NCBI GenBank assembly: GCA_016176845.1
Contig: JACOWJ010000009.1
Span: 1-19,085 of the forward strand
DNA length: 19,085 bases
Origin: Nitrospinota bacterium
GTDB lineage: Bacteria > 2-12-FULL-45-22 > JACOWJ01
Direction of reading: 5' to 3'
The translations under genes were made by a program, and so were the position numbers. Shown here in pieces: positions 1 through 8,311 of this stretch; position 1 is the first letter of the stretch, and every line of letters starts with the position of its first letter. Under the pieces are notes generated by a model. The model was not told the origin of the DNA, made no database searches, and worked only from the letters and a program-made list of their open reading frames with translations.

Positions 1-434
1 AACAGGGCAGGCAGCCACAAGTCTCGCAACCGGTATAGACCGCTCCATTTGCGGTCGTGAAAATACTTGGCCAGGGCCAGGATGAGGCTGAGCTTGGCCA
101 GCTCCGAAGGCTGAAAGGAGACGGGGCCCAATACCAGCCAGCGTTGGGAGCCGGAGACGGTCTTTCCGATCGCCTCCACGGCGATCAGGGCCAGGATGGT
201 AAACACATAGAGCGGATAGGCCAGGCGGCAGATGGTTCGGTAATCAAACAGGATAATGACCAGCATCACCGTCAGGCCAATCAGGATCCAGATGGTCTGG
301 CGGACGTAGAAGGCCCGCAGCCCCATTCCCTCGCTCTCGGTAGCGGTGTAGATAGTCAGCACCCCGACCGAAGCGATGGCCAGCGTCAGGAACAACAGGA
401 TCCAGTCGAAGTTAGTCAGCTTCCTCCGGTCCAA
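1..434 (-). CDS. rodA: RodA, SEDS-family peptidoglycan glycosyltransferase (partial, N-terminal 144 residues)
   Basis: Reading the minus strand from a TTG at 434 gives a protein beginning MDRRKLTNFDWILLFLTLAI, with several hydrophobic segments and the SEDS-type stretch GSQRWLVLGPVSFQPSELAK, then running off the left edge. RodA polymerises glycan strands in the inner membrane and works with the class B transpeptidase encoded just upstream. The TTG start is inferred: it gives the usual short charged leader before FDW and lies after a purine-rich GGAGAG. The frame overlaps the 3' end of mrdA by 23 bases, which suggests translational coupling. Catalytic and C-terminal parts are outside the window. 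Family assignment is firm; the exact start is less sure. Confidence 0.9.
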   Translation of the reverse strand, partial: MDRRKLTNFDWILLFLTLAIASVGVLTIYTATESEGMGLRAFYVRQTIWILIGLTVMLVIILFDYRTICRLAYPLYVFTILALIAVEAIGKTVSGSQRWLVLGPVSFQPSELAKLSLILALAKYFHDRKWSGLYRLRDLWLPAL

Positions 435-2385
435 CGTCTCTCTCCTCAAGGATCTTGCGCGAGGGGGGAGCCACCTTGGGGCGGGGCCCTCTTACCCCCG
501 GAGTAGTCAGGGTCCTCTGGGAAAAATCAGGGATCACGCCCAGCTCTGGAGGTTTTGGCATGCCGGGCAGTGGATGGAGCTGAAAGTATCTCTCGATGAT
601 TGCCCCAGCAATCGGCGCCGCAGCCGACCCACCATGGCCTCCGTGCTCTAACAGCACGGCCACCGCCATCTGGGGTTTATCGAAGGGGACAAAGGCCACG
701 AATAAGGCATGATCTTCCGTCTCGATTCCCTTCATGCCGTATTTCTCTCCCCCAATCGATTGAGCCGTTCCCGTCTTACCGGCCACTTCCACCCCGGGGA
801 ACTTCGACCGAGCCTTGGAGGCCGTGCCTCCGGGCTCGTTGACCACACCCCAGAGGGCCTTCCGGATAAACTCCAGGTTTTGGGGATTAACCGGCAGCCG
901 CCAGCGGAGCTCGGGCTCAAACTCCTTCTCCGCCCGACCCTCGGGCGTTTCGATCCGCTTCACCAAATAAGGACGATAGACCTTTCCCCCATTGGCTACC
1001 GCGCTGATCATGACGGCCAGTTGCATGGGGGTCATCTGGTTGTAGCCCTGTCCAATGGCGACCGAGATCGTCTCTCCCGGATACCAAGGCTGGTGGAACC
1101 GCTGCCTCTTCCAGGAGGTGGAGGGGACGGTGCCGCCCTTTTCGTGGTCCAGCCCCAACCCCGAAGGCTCCCCGAAACCATATAGATGGGAGTACTTGGC
1201 AATAGCGTCTATCCCCAACCGACGGCCTAACTGGTAAAAATAGACGTCGCAGGACTCCACCAGCGCCCGGTGGAGGCTGACGCTGCCATGGCCCCGCTTG
1301 CGCCAGCAACGGAAGCTACGGCCGCCGAAGTAGAAGGATCCCGGACAGAAAAAAGCCGTGTCAGGCCGGATTACCCCCTCCTCCAGGCCTGCAGTCGCCA
1401 TGATGATCTTGAAAACCGAGCCCGGAGGATAGAGCCCTTGAAGGGCCCGATTCTGCAAGGGATGCTTCTTGTCCGTCACCAGGCCGGCCCAGATCTTCCT
1501 GGGGACCCCTGCGGCAAAGAGGTTGGGATCAAAACTGGGCCGGCTGGCCATGGCCAGCACCTGTCCCGTGTTGGGGTCCAGCGTCACCACGGCGCCCCCT
1601 TTGCCGGTCGCTGCCAGAAGCTCTTCCGCCGCTTGTTGAATGTCCACGTCGAGGGTGAGGCTCAGGCTGTGGCCGGGAATAAACTGCTCGGGGCGGAGTA
1701 GCCTTAGCTCCCGGCCCAGGGCGTCCACTTCCAGCAGCCTGTCGGCCCTCATCCCCTTTAAGAAGGGCTCGAGCCCCTTTTCCAATCCATACTGGCCGAC
1801 CATATCCCCCATGCGGTACTCCCCATCGGATTGAGCCTTCAGCTGATGCTCGCTGATTTCCCCCAGGTAGCCCAGGGCGTGGGCCGCCAGGTCGTTGTAT
1901 CGGTAATAGCGTAGGGGTTGAATCTGGAGGGTGATCCCCGGCAGGTAAATCTTGTGCTCTTCGATAAAGGCCAGCTCCTGGCGAGAGATATCCCGCTTGA
2001 GCGCCAGGGAGGCATAGGGATAAGCGGACTCGATCTTCTTTTTGACCTCCTCCAGGTCCAAATCGAGATGGCCCTTGAACAACTGCAAGATGGCGTCCAG
2101 ATCCAGAAGGTCATCGGGGACCACAGTAAGGTTGAAGGCCGGCCGGCTGCTGGCGATGACCCGCTTGTAGCGGTCGTAAAGGACACCCCGAGGTCCCTGC
2201 ACCGCGATCGTGCGGACGCGATTGTTTTCCGCCAGCTGCCGGAATCTCTCCTCATGGATCACCTGGAGGTACCATAGACGGAAGAACAATACCCCAAACA
2301 GGAGAAGGATTCCCCCCCGCAGCAGGAACAACCTGGCCCTTAGCCCGGTCATCCCGGTGGCGTGAAGACTTTTCAAATCGATCAT
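412..2385 (-). CDS. mrdA: Penicillin-binding protein 2, class B peptidoglycan transpeptidase
   Basis: This 657-residue inner-membrane enzyme cross-links peptidoglycan during elongation, as partner of RodA and MreBCD. Visible features are a membrane anchor at about 19-43, a PBP dimerisation region at about 60-230, and a transpeptidase domain. The active-site motif SVFK has Ser323 and Lys326 (preceded by PPG), the second motif is SCD at 378-380, and the third is KTG at 537-539 in the context AGKTGTAQ. Length is close to the usual 600-650, with a proline- and arginine-rich tail after about 605. It starts 30 bases after mreD and its end overlaps rodA, so it belongs to the mre operon. No strong Shine-Dalgarno is evident before the ATG. 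Confidence 0.97.
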   Translation of the reverse strand: MIDLKSLHATGMTGLRARLFLLRGGILLLFGVLFFRLWYLQVIHEERFRQLAENNRVRTIAVQGPRGVLYDRYKRVIASSRPAFNLTVVPDDLLDLDAILQLFKGHLDLDLEEVKKKIESAYPYASLALKRDISRQELAFIEEHKIYLPGITLQIQPLRYYRYNDLAAHALGYLGEISEHQLKAQSDGEYRMGDMVGQYGLEKGLEPFLKGMRADRLLEVDALGRELRLLRPEQFIPGHSLSLTLDVDIQQAAEELLAATGKGGAVVTLDPNTGQVLAMASRPSFDPNLFAAGVPRKIWAGLVTDKKHPLQNRALQGLYPPGSVFKIIMATAGLEEGVIRPDTAFFCPGSFYFGGRSFRCWRKRGHGSVSLHRALVESCDVYFYQLGRRLGIDAIAKYSHLYGFGEPSGLGLDHEKGGTVPSTSWKRQRFHQPWYPGETISVAIGQGYNQMTPMQLAVMISAVANGGKVYRPYLVKRIETPEGRAEKEFEPELRWRLPVNPQNLEFIRKALWGVVNEPGGTASKARSKFPGVEVAGKTGTAQSIGGEKYGMKGIETEDHALFVAFVPFDKPQMAVAVLLEHGGHGGSAAAPIAGAIIERYFQLHPLPGMPKPPELGVIPDFSQRTLTTPGVRGPRPKVAPPSRKILEERDVGPEEAD

Positions 2386-2415
2386 AGCGCCCAGCTCAGC
2401 CCCCAGCTTCCAGCT

Positions 2416-2919
2416 TTATAGGACCGACCGCCTACCCCTCATCCTCTCTTTCTCTCCCGTCAGCCTGTTTAAGAGAAGCACGATCAGCGGACCCAGGACG
2501 GCATTGATCAAGGTCTGAAACAGCAAGCTCTCCAGGAATACCTCCTTCGGGAAACCGAGGGCCAGCAGATACCGGGTCAGTAACAGAAAGAGAGCTCCCT
2601 CGAAAAGGGTCGCCAAAAAAAAGAGAAGCATAAGGGCCGGATAAGAGAGAATGAGAAGCTGCCTCTGGATCACCTCGCCCAGCAACCCCAACAATCCCTT
2701 GGAAAGGGTGTTCAGTCCCAAGATTCCTCCCCCGGAGAGGTCTTGCAGTAACCCCACAATCACCCCGTAATTTCCTCCTTGGGCTCGAAAAAGCCCCATG
2801 TATAAGGCCATGATCAGGCAAAGATCTGACCTGGAGCCCCCGAGGGAGACATATTGGACCACGGTGGGTTGCAGAAAAACGGTCAAACCGATCAGAACTG
2901 CGGGCGATGACCAGCTCAT
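2416..2919 (-). CDS. mreD: MreD, rod shape-determining membrane protein
   Basis: This 167-residue, very hydrophobic protein has about five membrane-spanning stretches (for example LIVLLLNRL near the C-terminus), as expected of MreD. MreD is the small integral membrane member of the MreBCD elongasome and is thought to link MreC to the RodA/PBP2 enzymes. Its ATG overlaps the mreC stop in an ATGA arrangement (2916-2919), typical of coupled translation. MreD sequences diverge strongly, so the call rests mainly on size, hydrophobicity and position between mreC and mrdA. Confidence 0.93.
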   Translation of the reverse strand: MSWSSPAVLIGLTVFLQPTVVQYVSLGGSRSDLCLIMALYMGLFRAQGGNYGVIVGLLQDLSGGGILGLNTLSKGLLGLLGEVIQRQLLILSYPALMLLFFLATLFEGALFLLLTRYLLALGFPKEVFLESLLFQTLINAVLGPLIVLLLNRLTGEKERMRGRRSVL

Positions 2920-3740
2920 GAGGAGGCGCTCTCTTCGTTTTTCCCCGTGATGACGAGCACCTCTTCCAATTTGTTCATATCCACGCTCAAGGCGACTTCG
3001 GCTTCCTGAAAGAATCCCCGGCCCTTTTTATTGACCCGGACGATTCGGCCAATGGGCAATCCCTTCGGAAAGATCCCTCCCATGCCCGAGGAGATCACCC
3101 AGTCCCCCGGATGTACATCGGCATTCATGGGCAGATACTTCATCTCGCAGATCTCCCTGGAGGAGCCTATCAGGATGCCACTGTGGCGGCTCCTCTGAAT
3201 TAAGGCATCCACCGAGCTGCGAAAATCGGTGATTAGCAACACTTTGGACCCATGGGGTGACACTTGAAAGACTTGCCCGACCAGCCCCTCGGGAGCAACC
3301 ACCGCCATCCCATTTTTGATCCCATCCCGGGTGCCTCGGTTGATGATCACCACCTCATACCAACTGGTAGAATCCCTGGCCACTACCTCGGCAGCTACCG
3401 TCTCATAGGCCAGGCGGGCCTTAAAATCGAGGAGTTTCGCCAGGCGCTGGTACCGCTTCTCGATCTCATGGTGCCGATGGCTCTCTACAGTCAGTTGCTG
3501 GAGCTTTTTCTTTAAAAGCTCGTTCTCCTCTTCAACCTGGAGCAGGTCGAGGTAGCGGTCCCACACAGAACTGACTTGACGAACCGTTTTCGTAACCAGA
3601 GATTGTACAGGGGTGAGAAAGGCAATGACATAGGGCTCCAACGAAAAAGGAACCCCGATCTTTTTCACATTGAAGGTGATCAGGAAAAGAGAACATCCCA
3701 TCACAACCACCAGCACCGTTTTGTTTCGACTTTTCACCAA
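2916..3740 (-). CDS. mreC: MreC, rod shape-determining periplasmic scaffold
   Basis: This 274-residue protein starts MVKSRNKTVLVVVMGCSLFL: a short basic cytoplasmic end and one membrane segment at about 9-27. A charged coiled-coil region follows at about 62-105, then a beta-rich MreC domain with a typical pattern (EVVIINRGTRDGIKNGMAVV, and VISSGMGGIFPKGLPIGRI). MreC is a bitopic protein that bridges cytoplasmic MreB filaments to PBP2 in the periplasm. Two adjacent starts are possible, TTG at 3740 or GTG at 3737. The gene lies 64 bases after mreB and overlaps mreD by 4 bases. Confidence 0.95.
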   Translation of the reverse strand: MVKSRNKTVLVVVMGCSLFLITFNVKKIGVPFSLEPYVIAFLTPVQSLVTKTVRQVSSVWDRYLDLLQVEEENELLKKKLQQLTVESHRHHEIEKRYQRLAKLLDFKARLAYETVAAEVVARDSTSWYEVVIINRGTRDGIKNGMAVVAPEGLVGQVFQVSPHGSKVLLITDFRSSVDALIQRSRHSGILIGSSREICEMKYLPMNADVHPGDWVISSGMGGIFPKGLPIGRIVRVNKKGRGFFQEAEVALSVDMNKLEEVLVITGKNEESASS

Positions 3741-3804
3741 ATGATTTGCAACCTGCGGATCAAGTAAGGTAAAAGGGGAAAGGGATTGAACGGCTGACTG
3801 TCCC

Positions 3805-4869
<1,065 letters not shown>

Positions 4870-5052
4870 TCAAGCGGGTATCAGGGGGATGCCAACCGCC
4901 TCCCAAATTGCTAAATAATAACAATCTAGCCCTTGAATAGCAACCCGAATTTTCCCGCTTGAAGCCAGGCGGAGAGGCTGAAAGGAATAGGACAGGGAAA
5001 AGATCGGATGGACTTGGATCAAGGGTTGCAAAATCCCCCCACCTCGGCTATT

Positions 5053-5080
5053 ATTATAACCTGGTTTTCGCTCAGGTAAA
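5053..5080 (-). promoter_or_regulatory. Putative sigma-70-type promoter of the mreB operon
   Basis: On the minus strand a perfect TATAAT (plus-strand 5053-5058) is preceded after 16 bases by TTTACC (5075-5080). It would start transcription about 215 bases upstream of the mreB start codon, giving a long leader. This is motif matching only; no experimental signal is available. Confidence 0.45.
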
Positions 5081-5101
5081 GGACCCACCGAATATTGTCA
5101 A

Positions 5102-5136
5102 GTTAGGGATTAGGGATTAGGGACTAGGGGCTAGTG
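5102..5136. repeat. Tandem 7-base repeat (TAGGGAT/C units)
   Basis: Four consecutive degenerate copies of TAGGGA followed by T or C sit about 100 bases upstream of the foldase gene: TAGGGAT, TAGGGAT, TAGGGAC, TAGGGGC. It is one of several unrelated short-word tandem repeats in the intergenic regions of this window. Confidence 0.75.
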
Positions 5137-5230
5137 AAGAAGAATTTTTGCTAACACTTAGCCTGTGGCTTTTAGCGCATCAAAAATGGAAATTCCTATC
5201 CGATCAAGATAAACAGAGGGCAAGCCGAAA

Positions 5231-7147
5231 ATGTTCACTACCTTAAGGGAGTTTACCCGCTCTTGGTGGTTCAAAGGGATCTTGCTGTCCATCGTGGGCA
5301 GCTTTATCCTGACGATCTTCTGGGCTTGGGGTCGAGGGCGTGAGGAGTCCCCGTCTCGGGTGATCGGGACCATCCAGAATGAAGAGATCACGTATGACGA
5401 TTTTAACCAGACTTACGATGACGTCCGCAGGCTCTACAGTCAACTCTTCGCCAACGCGGACGAAGAGATGATGGATCCCAAGACGCTCAGGAGGATCGCC
5501 AGGGAACAGCTGGTCCGCAAGAAGCTGCTGCTCATCCAGGCCAAGAAGCAAGGGCTGAAGGTCTCCGACAGCGAGCTGGCCGAGCGGATCCGGGAGCTCT
5601 TTCGGGTGGATGGGAGGTTTGAATCCTTCCGATATACCAGCTATCTGAGGTCAGAGCGAATCGGCCAACAGGAGTTCGAGGAGAGGCTCAGGCAGGCCAT
5701 GCTTCTGGAGAAGCTGGAGCACCTCATCAAGGATGGGATCCATGTCTCCGAGCAGGAGGTCAAGGAAGCCTATCAGCGAGAAAAGGAGCAGATCCGGGTG
5801 GAGTATGCCTTTCTGAGCCCTTCCATCTTTGCCGACAAGGTCCAGCCTCCAGAGAAGGAGATCGCGGAGTACTACGCACAGGTGAAAGGGGAGCTAAAGC
5901 GACCGGCCAAGGTCATGGCAGAATATATCCGTTTCGATCCCGCAAGTTACCGCTCGAAGGCCGTCGTTTCCGAGGAGGAGATCGCCGCTTATTACGAGGA
6001 GCACGCCAGCGAATACCTCCTCCCCCGTCGAATCCGGGCCCGCCATATCCTGTTCAAACTGCCTCCGAAGGCGGATGCCCAAGCGGAGGCCCAGGCCAGG
6101 AAGAAGAGCGAAGAGCTGCTCCAGCAGATCCGGAAGGGGGCGGACTTTGCCCAGCTGGCCCAGCGCATCTCTGAAGATCCCGGTAGCGCCAGTTCAGGGG
6201 GGGACCTGGGCTACTTCAAGCAAGGGGAGATGGTGAAACCCTTCGAGGAGGCCGCATTTGCCTTGAAGGCGGGTGAGGTCGGCGGCCCGGTTCGGACCGA
6301 GTTCGGCTACCACCTCATCAAAGTCGAGGAGGTTCAGGAAGGCGGGCAGGCCTCCTTGAGCCAGGTCAGGGAGGGGATCCGGCAGGTCCTCATCCAAGAG
6401 AGGGCCACGCGGTTGGCGCGCCGGGACGCCAAGCGGTTTCGTCAAGCGCTCCTCTCCGAAAAGAAGGGATTCGCCCAGGCCGCCGCCGCTCAAGGGTTAA
6501 CCCTTCAGACGACGGGCCTCTTCGCTAAAAACGACCCGATCCCCGGAATCCAAAGTACCGCTGAGTTTGCGGCTGCCGCCTTCGCCACCCCCTCCAGCGA
6601 GGTGAGCGAGGCGATTAAGGCGGTCGAGGGTTACTATCTGATCCGCTCGGTAAAGAGGGTGGAGCCTTCCATCCCCTCGTTCGAGGAGGCCAAGGAGGTG
6701 GTCAAGGCCAGGCTGATCACCAAGAAGAGCCGTGAACAGGCCATCCAAACAGCCCGGGAGTGGGGGAAGAAGGCGAAGGAAGGCGCCGACCTGGCTGAGC
6801 TGGTCGCTCCTTGGGGCCTGCGGCTGGCAGCGACCGAGTATTTCTCTCGCCAGCCTCCTTCTCAGGGATCCACCACCGGCCCCGAGAAGGACGGGTCCTT
6901 CACGAAGGCGGCCTTCGGCTTGCCAGGGGGAGAGGTGGGATTCGTGGAGGTCCCTGCAGGGCTCTATCTCTTGAGGGTAGCAGATCGGAGGAGCGCGGAC
7001 GAGTCCGCTTTCCAGAAGGAAAGGGATCCATACCGGCGTCGCCTGCTGCAGCAGAGGCAGGAGCAAGCCTTCCAGGGCTGGGCAATTCGCCTTCAAGAAC
7101 AAGCCACCAAGAAGGGCGAGGTCAAGATCAACGAAGCGCTTCTGTAA
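5231..7147 (+). CDS. Membrane-anchored SurA/PpiD-type peptidyl-prolyl isomerase
   Basis: This 638-residue protein has an N-terminal membrane anchor at about 14-33 (FKGILLSIVGSFILTIFWAW). A SurA-N-like helical chaperone region follows at about 40-260, then a parvulin rotamase domain at about 268-367 with the hallmarks RARHILF, DPGSASSGGDLGYF and EFGYHLIKV. A helical C-terminal region contains a second, degenerate parvulin-like stretch. The architecture matches PpiD: tethered to the inner membrane, facing the periplasm, and helping envelope proteins fold after Sec export. The length is close to E. coli PpiD. The ribosome site before the ATG is weak (AGAGGG, about 11 bases away). It is transcribed divergently from mreB. 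PpiD versus another SurA-like foldase cannot be settled from sequence alone, so no symbol is given. Confidence 0.9.
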   Translation: MFTTLREFTRSWWFKGILLSIVGSFILTIFWAWGRGREESPSRVIGTIQNEEITYDDFNQTYDDVRRLYSQLFANADEEMMDPKTLRRIAREQLVRKKLLLIQAKKQGLKVSDSELAERIRELFRVDGRFESFRYTSYLRSERIGQQEFEERLRQAMLLEKLEHLIKDGIHVSEQEVKEAYQREKEQIRVEYAFLSPSIFADKVQPPEKEIAEYYAQVKGELKRPAKVMAEYIRFDPASYRSKAVVSEEEIAAYYEEHASEYLLPRRIRARHILFKLPPKADAQAEAQARKKSEELLQQIRKGADFAQLAQRISEDPGSASSGGDLGYFKQGEMVKPFEEAAFALKAGEVGGPVRTEFGYHLIKVEEVQEGGQASLSQVREGIRQVLIQERATRLARRDAKRFRQALLSEKKGFAQAAAAQGLTLQTTGLFAKNDPIPGIQSTAEFAAAAFATPSSEVSEAIKAVEGYYLIRSVKRVEPSIPSFEEAKEVVKARLITKKSREQAIQTAREWGKKAKEGADLAELVAPWGLRLAATEYFSRQPPSQGSTTGPEKDGSFTKAAFGLPGGEVGFVEVPAGLYLLRVADRRSADESAFQKERDPYRRRLLQQRQEQAFQGWAIRLQEQATKKGEVKINEALL

Positions 7148-7184
7148 GGGACTCAAAAATAATTAAATGTCCTAGATAACGGTT

Positions 7185-7213
7185 GTAAGGGCGACCCGGT
7201 GGGTCGCCCCTAC
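7185..7213. repeat. 29-base perfect-arm hairpin repeat
   Basis: Thirteen-base arms (GTAAGGGCGACCC and GGGTCGCCCCTAC) flank a GGT loop with only one mismatched pair. It lies 38 bases after the foldase stop and may act as a terminator or be a copy of a dispersed palindrome. No T-run follows it immediately, so it is not a classical intrinsic terminator. Confidence 0.75.
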
Positions 7214-7311
7214 GCTGACCTGTTGGGCGGTGTCTGGAATAGTTTATTTTTATTGGACTGCGGAAAGACTCTGGAATTTTCACGTTAAAACCCTTTCCAG
7301 GGAGGTAGACC

Positions 7312-7749
7312 ATGGCCGAGAAGAAGCTGTTGCTTTACGATGATCTGGAAGTGGGCAAGCGGTTCAAGCCCTTCGTTTACGTCCTCTCCCAAGAGACCAT
7401 CCGGAAGTATGCCGAGGCGGTAGAGGATACCAATCCCCTCTACCTGGACGAGAATTACGCAGCGAAATCCTCCTTCGGGGGGACGATCGGTCATCCCACC
7501 ACGGCGGCCATCTATAGCCTGAGCGCCATCATGACCGAAGGGGAGATGCCTCCCGGGGGGATCCATGCCAAACAATACTTCGAGTTCAGGACCCCTCCTC
7601 GACCTGCGGACATCCTGACCACCACGGCTACCGTAGCCGACAAGTATATCCGCAGAGAGAGAAAGTATGTAGTCTTCGAGACGAACACGGTCAATCAGAA
7701 CGGGGAAACGGTCGTCGTGGGGAAGATGACGGCGATCTGGCCGCAATAG
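7312..7749 (+). CDS. MaoC-like dehydratase, probable non-catalytic subunit (HadA-like)
   Basis: This 145-residue single hot-dog-fold protein is of the MaoC/FAS1-type dehydratase N-terminal family: N-terminal strand region, YAEAVEDTNPLYLDENYA at about 33-50, then IGHPTTAAIYSL. Active MaoC hydratases carry a D-x4-H pair at this place. Here Asp39 is kept but the His position is Tyr44. A strong Shine-Dalgarno, GGGAGGT, precedes the ATG by six bases. The next gene encodes a homologue with both catalytic residues, so the pair probably forms a heterodimer acting on 3-hydroxyacyl thioesters, as in mycobacterial HadAB. The substrate is unknown. The gene's TAG stop is also the first three bases of a tandem repeat. 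Confidence 0.85.
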   Translation: MAEKKLLLYDDLEVGKRFKPFVYVLSQETIRKYAEAVEDTNPLYLDENYAAKSSFGGTIGHPTTAAIYSLSAIMTEGEMPPGGIHAKQYFEFRTPPRPADILTTTATVADKYIRRERKYVVFETNTVNQNGETVVVGKMTAIWPQ

Positions 7750-7814
7750 CTCATAGCTTGTAGCTCATAGCTCGTAGTTCATAGCAAAAGCTTTGAGCTA
7801 TGAGCTATGAGCTA
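7747..7814. repeat. AGCTCATAG tandem/inverted repeat between the maoC genes
   Basis: Several degenerate copies of TAGCTCATAGCT are followed, after AAAAGCTTT, by reverse-orientation copies GAGCTATGAGCTATGAGCTA. The RNA could form a long imperfect hairpin. It fills the 82-base gap between the two dehydratase genes and starts in the first gene's stop codon. Confidence 0.85.
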
Positions 7815-7831
7815 GATTCAGGAGGTGCCCC

Positions 7832-8254
7832 ATGGGAGCAATGGAGTTCGAGAAGATTCAGGTGGGAGATGATCTGCCCTCGTTTACCAAGGAGATCTCG
7901 CAGGAAAAAATCAACCGTTACGCCGACGCCTCCGGGGATTACAATCCGCTTCATATCGATCCCGAGTTCGCCCAGAAGACGATGTTCCAAGGCACCATTG
8001 GCCACGGGCTGATGACGCTGGCCTATCTCTCAGAGATGATGACCCGCTATTTGGGCGAGGGGTGGATCTCCGGGGGCAACATGGAGGTGACCTTCCTGGC
8101 CCCCACTCGGCCGGGCAAGAGTTACACCACCAAGGGGAAGGTGGTGGACAAGAGGGAGGAGGCCGGTGCCCGGCTGGTGGAGTGTGAGGTCTGGTGCGAG
8201 GATGCCGAGGGGAACAAAGTGGTCTCGGGAAAGACCGTCGGGAAGGTGCTCTAA
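7832..8254 (+). CDS. MaoC-like (R)-specific hydratase/dehydratase, catalytic subunit (HadB-like)
   Basis: This 140-residue hot-dog-fold protein carries the hydratase-2 motif ASGDYNPLHIDPEFA, with Asp36 and His41 as the expected catalytic pair, and IGHGLMTLAYLS after it. It should catalyse reversible hydration of trans-2-enoyl thioesters or dehydration of (R)-3-hydroxyacyl thioesters. The preceding gene encodes a homologue lacking the histidine, so a heterodimeric dehydratase is likely. From memory, HadB of mycobacteria uses an Asp and His at the same numbers. The ATG at 7832 follows AGGAGG by six bases. Whether it serves fatty-acid synthesis, beta-oxidation or polyhydroxyalkanoate supply cannot be told. 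Confidence 0.88.
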   Translation: MGAMEFEKIQVGDDLPSFTKEISQEKINRYADASGDYNPLHIDPEFAQKTMFQGTIGHGLMTLAYLSEMMTRYLGEGWISGGNMEVTFLAPTRPGKSYTTKGKVVDKREEAGARLVECEVWCEDAEGNKVVSGKTVGKVL

Positions 8255-8278
8255 GCGCATAAGAGCCGAAACCCTCGG

Positions 8279-8310
8279 GTCGCCCCCCGCGCGAGGGCGT
8301 GGATTGAAAC
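8279..8310 (+). repeat. Solitary type I-C CRISPR repeat-like sequence upstream of radA
   Basis: These 32 bases begin GTCGCCCCCC, contain a GC-rich inverted pair (CGCCC with GGGCG), and end GTGGATTGAAAC, the hallmark 3' tail of many CRISPR repeats. Compared from memory with the common type I-C repeat of the same length, they differ at two positions (11 and 16), the second introducing a C-A mismatch in the stem. There is no second copy within a spacer length on either side, and no cas gene in the window, so this is not an array. It ends one base before the radA ATG. Confidence 0.8.
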
Positions 8311-8311
8311 G

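Noticed and set aside
5102-5136. Telomere-like TTAGGG repeat
   Set aside because: The unit is 7 bases (TAGGGAT) rather than 6, it is internal and only four copies long, and the genes are bacterial.
4870-5391. Small minus-strand genes in the mreB-foldase gap
   Set aside because: Sequences look random, overlap the promoter region and the start of the foldase gene, and lack ribosome sites.
6497-7156. 219-codon minus-strand open frame opposite the foldase gene
   Set aside because: It is low-complexity Leu/Gly/Pro-rich antisense reading of the foldase coding sequence.
8279-8310. CRISPR array
   Set aside because: Only one repeat-like unit is present; no second copy lies within a plausible spacer distance and no cas genes are visible, so it is reported as a solitary repeat.
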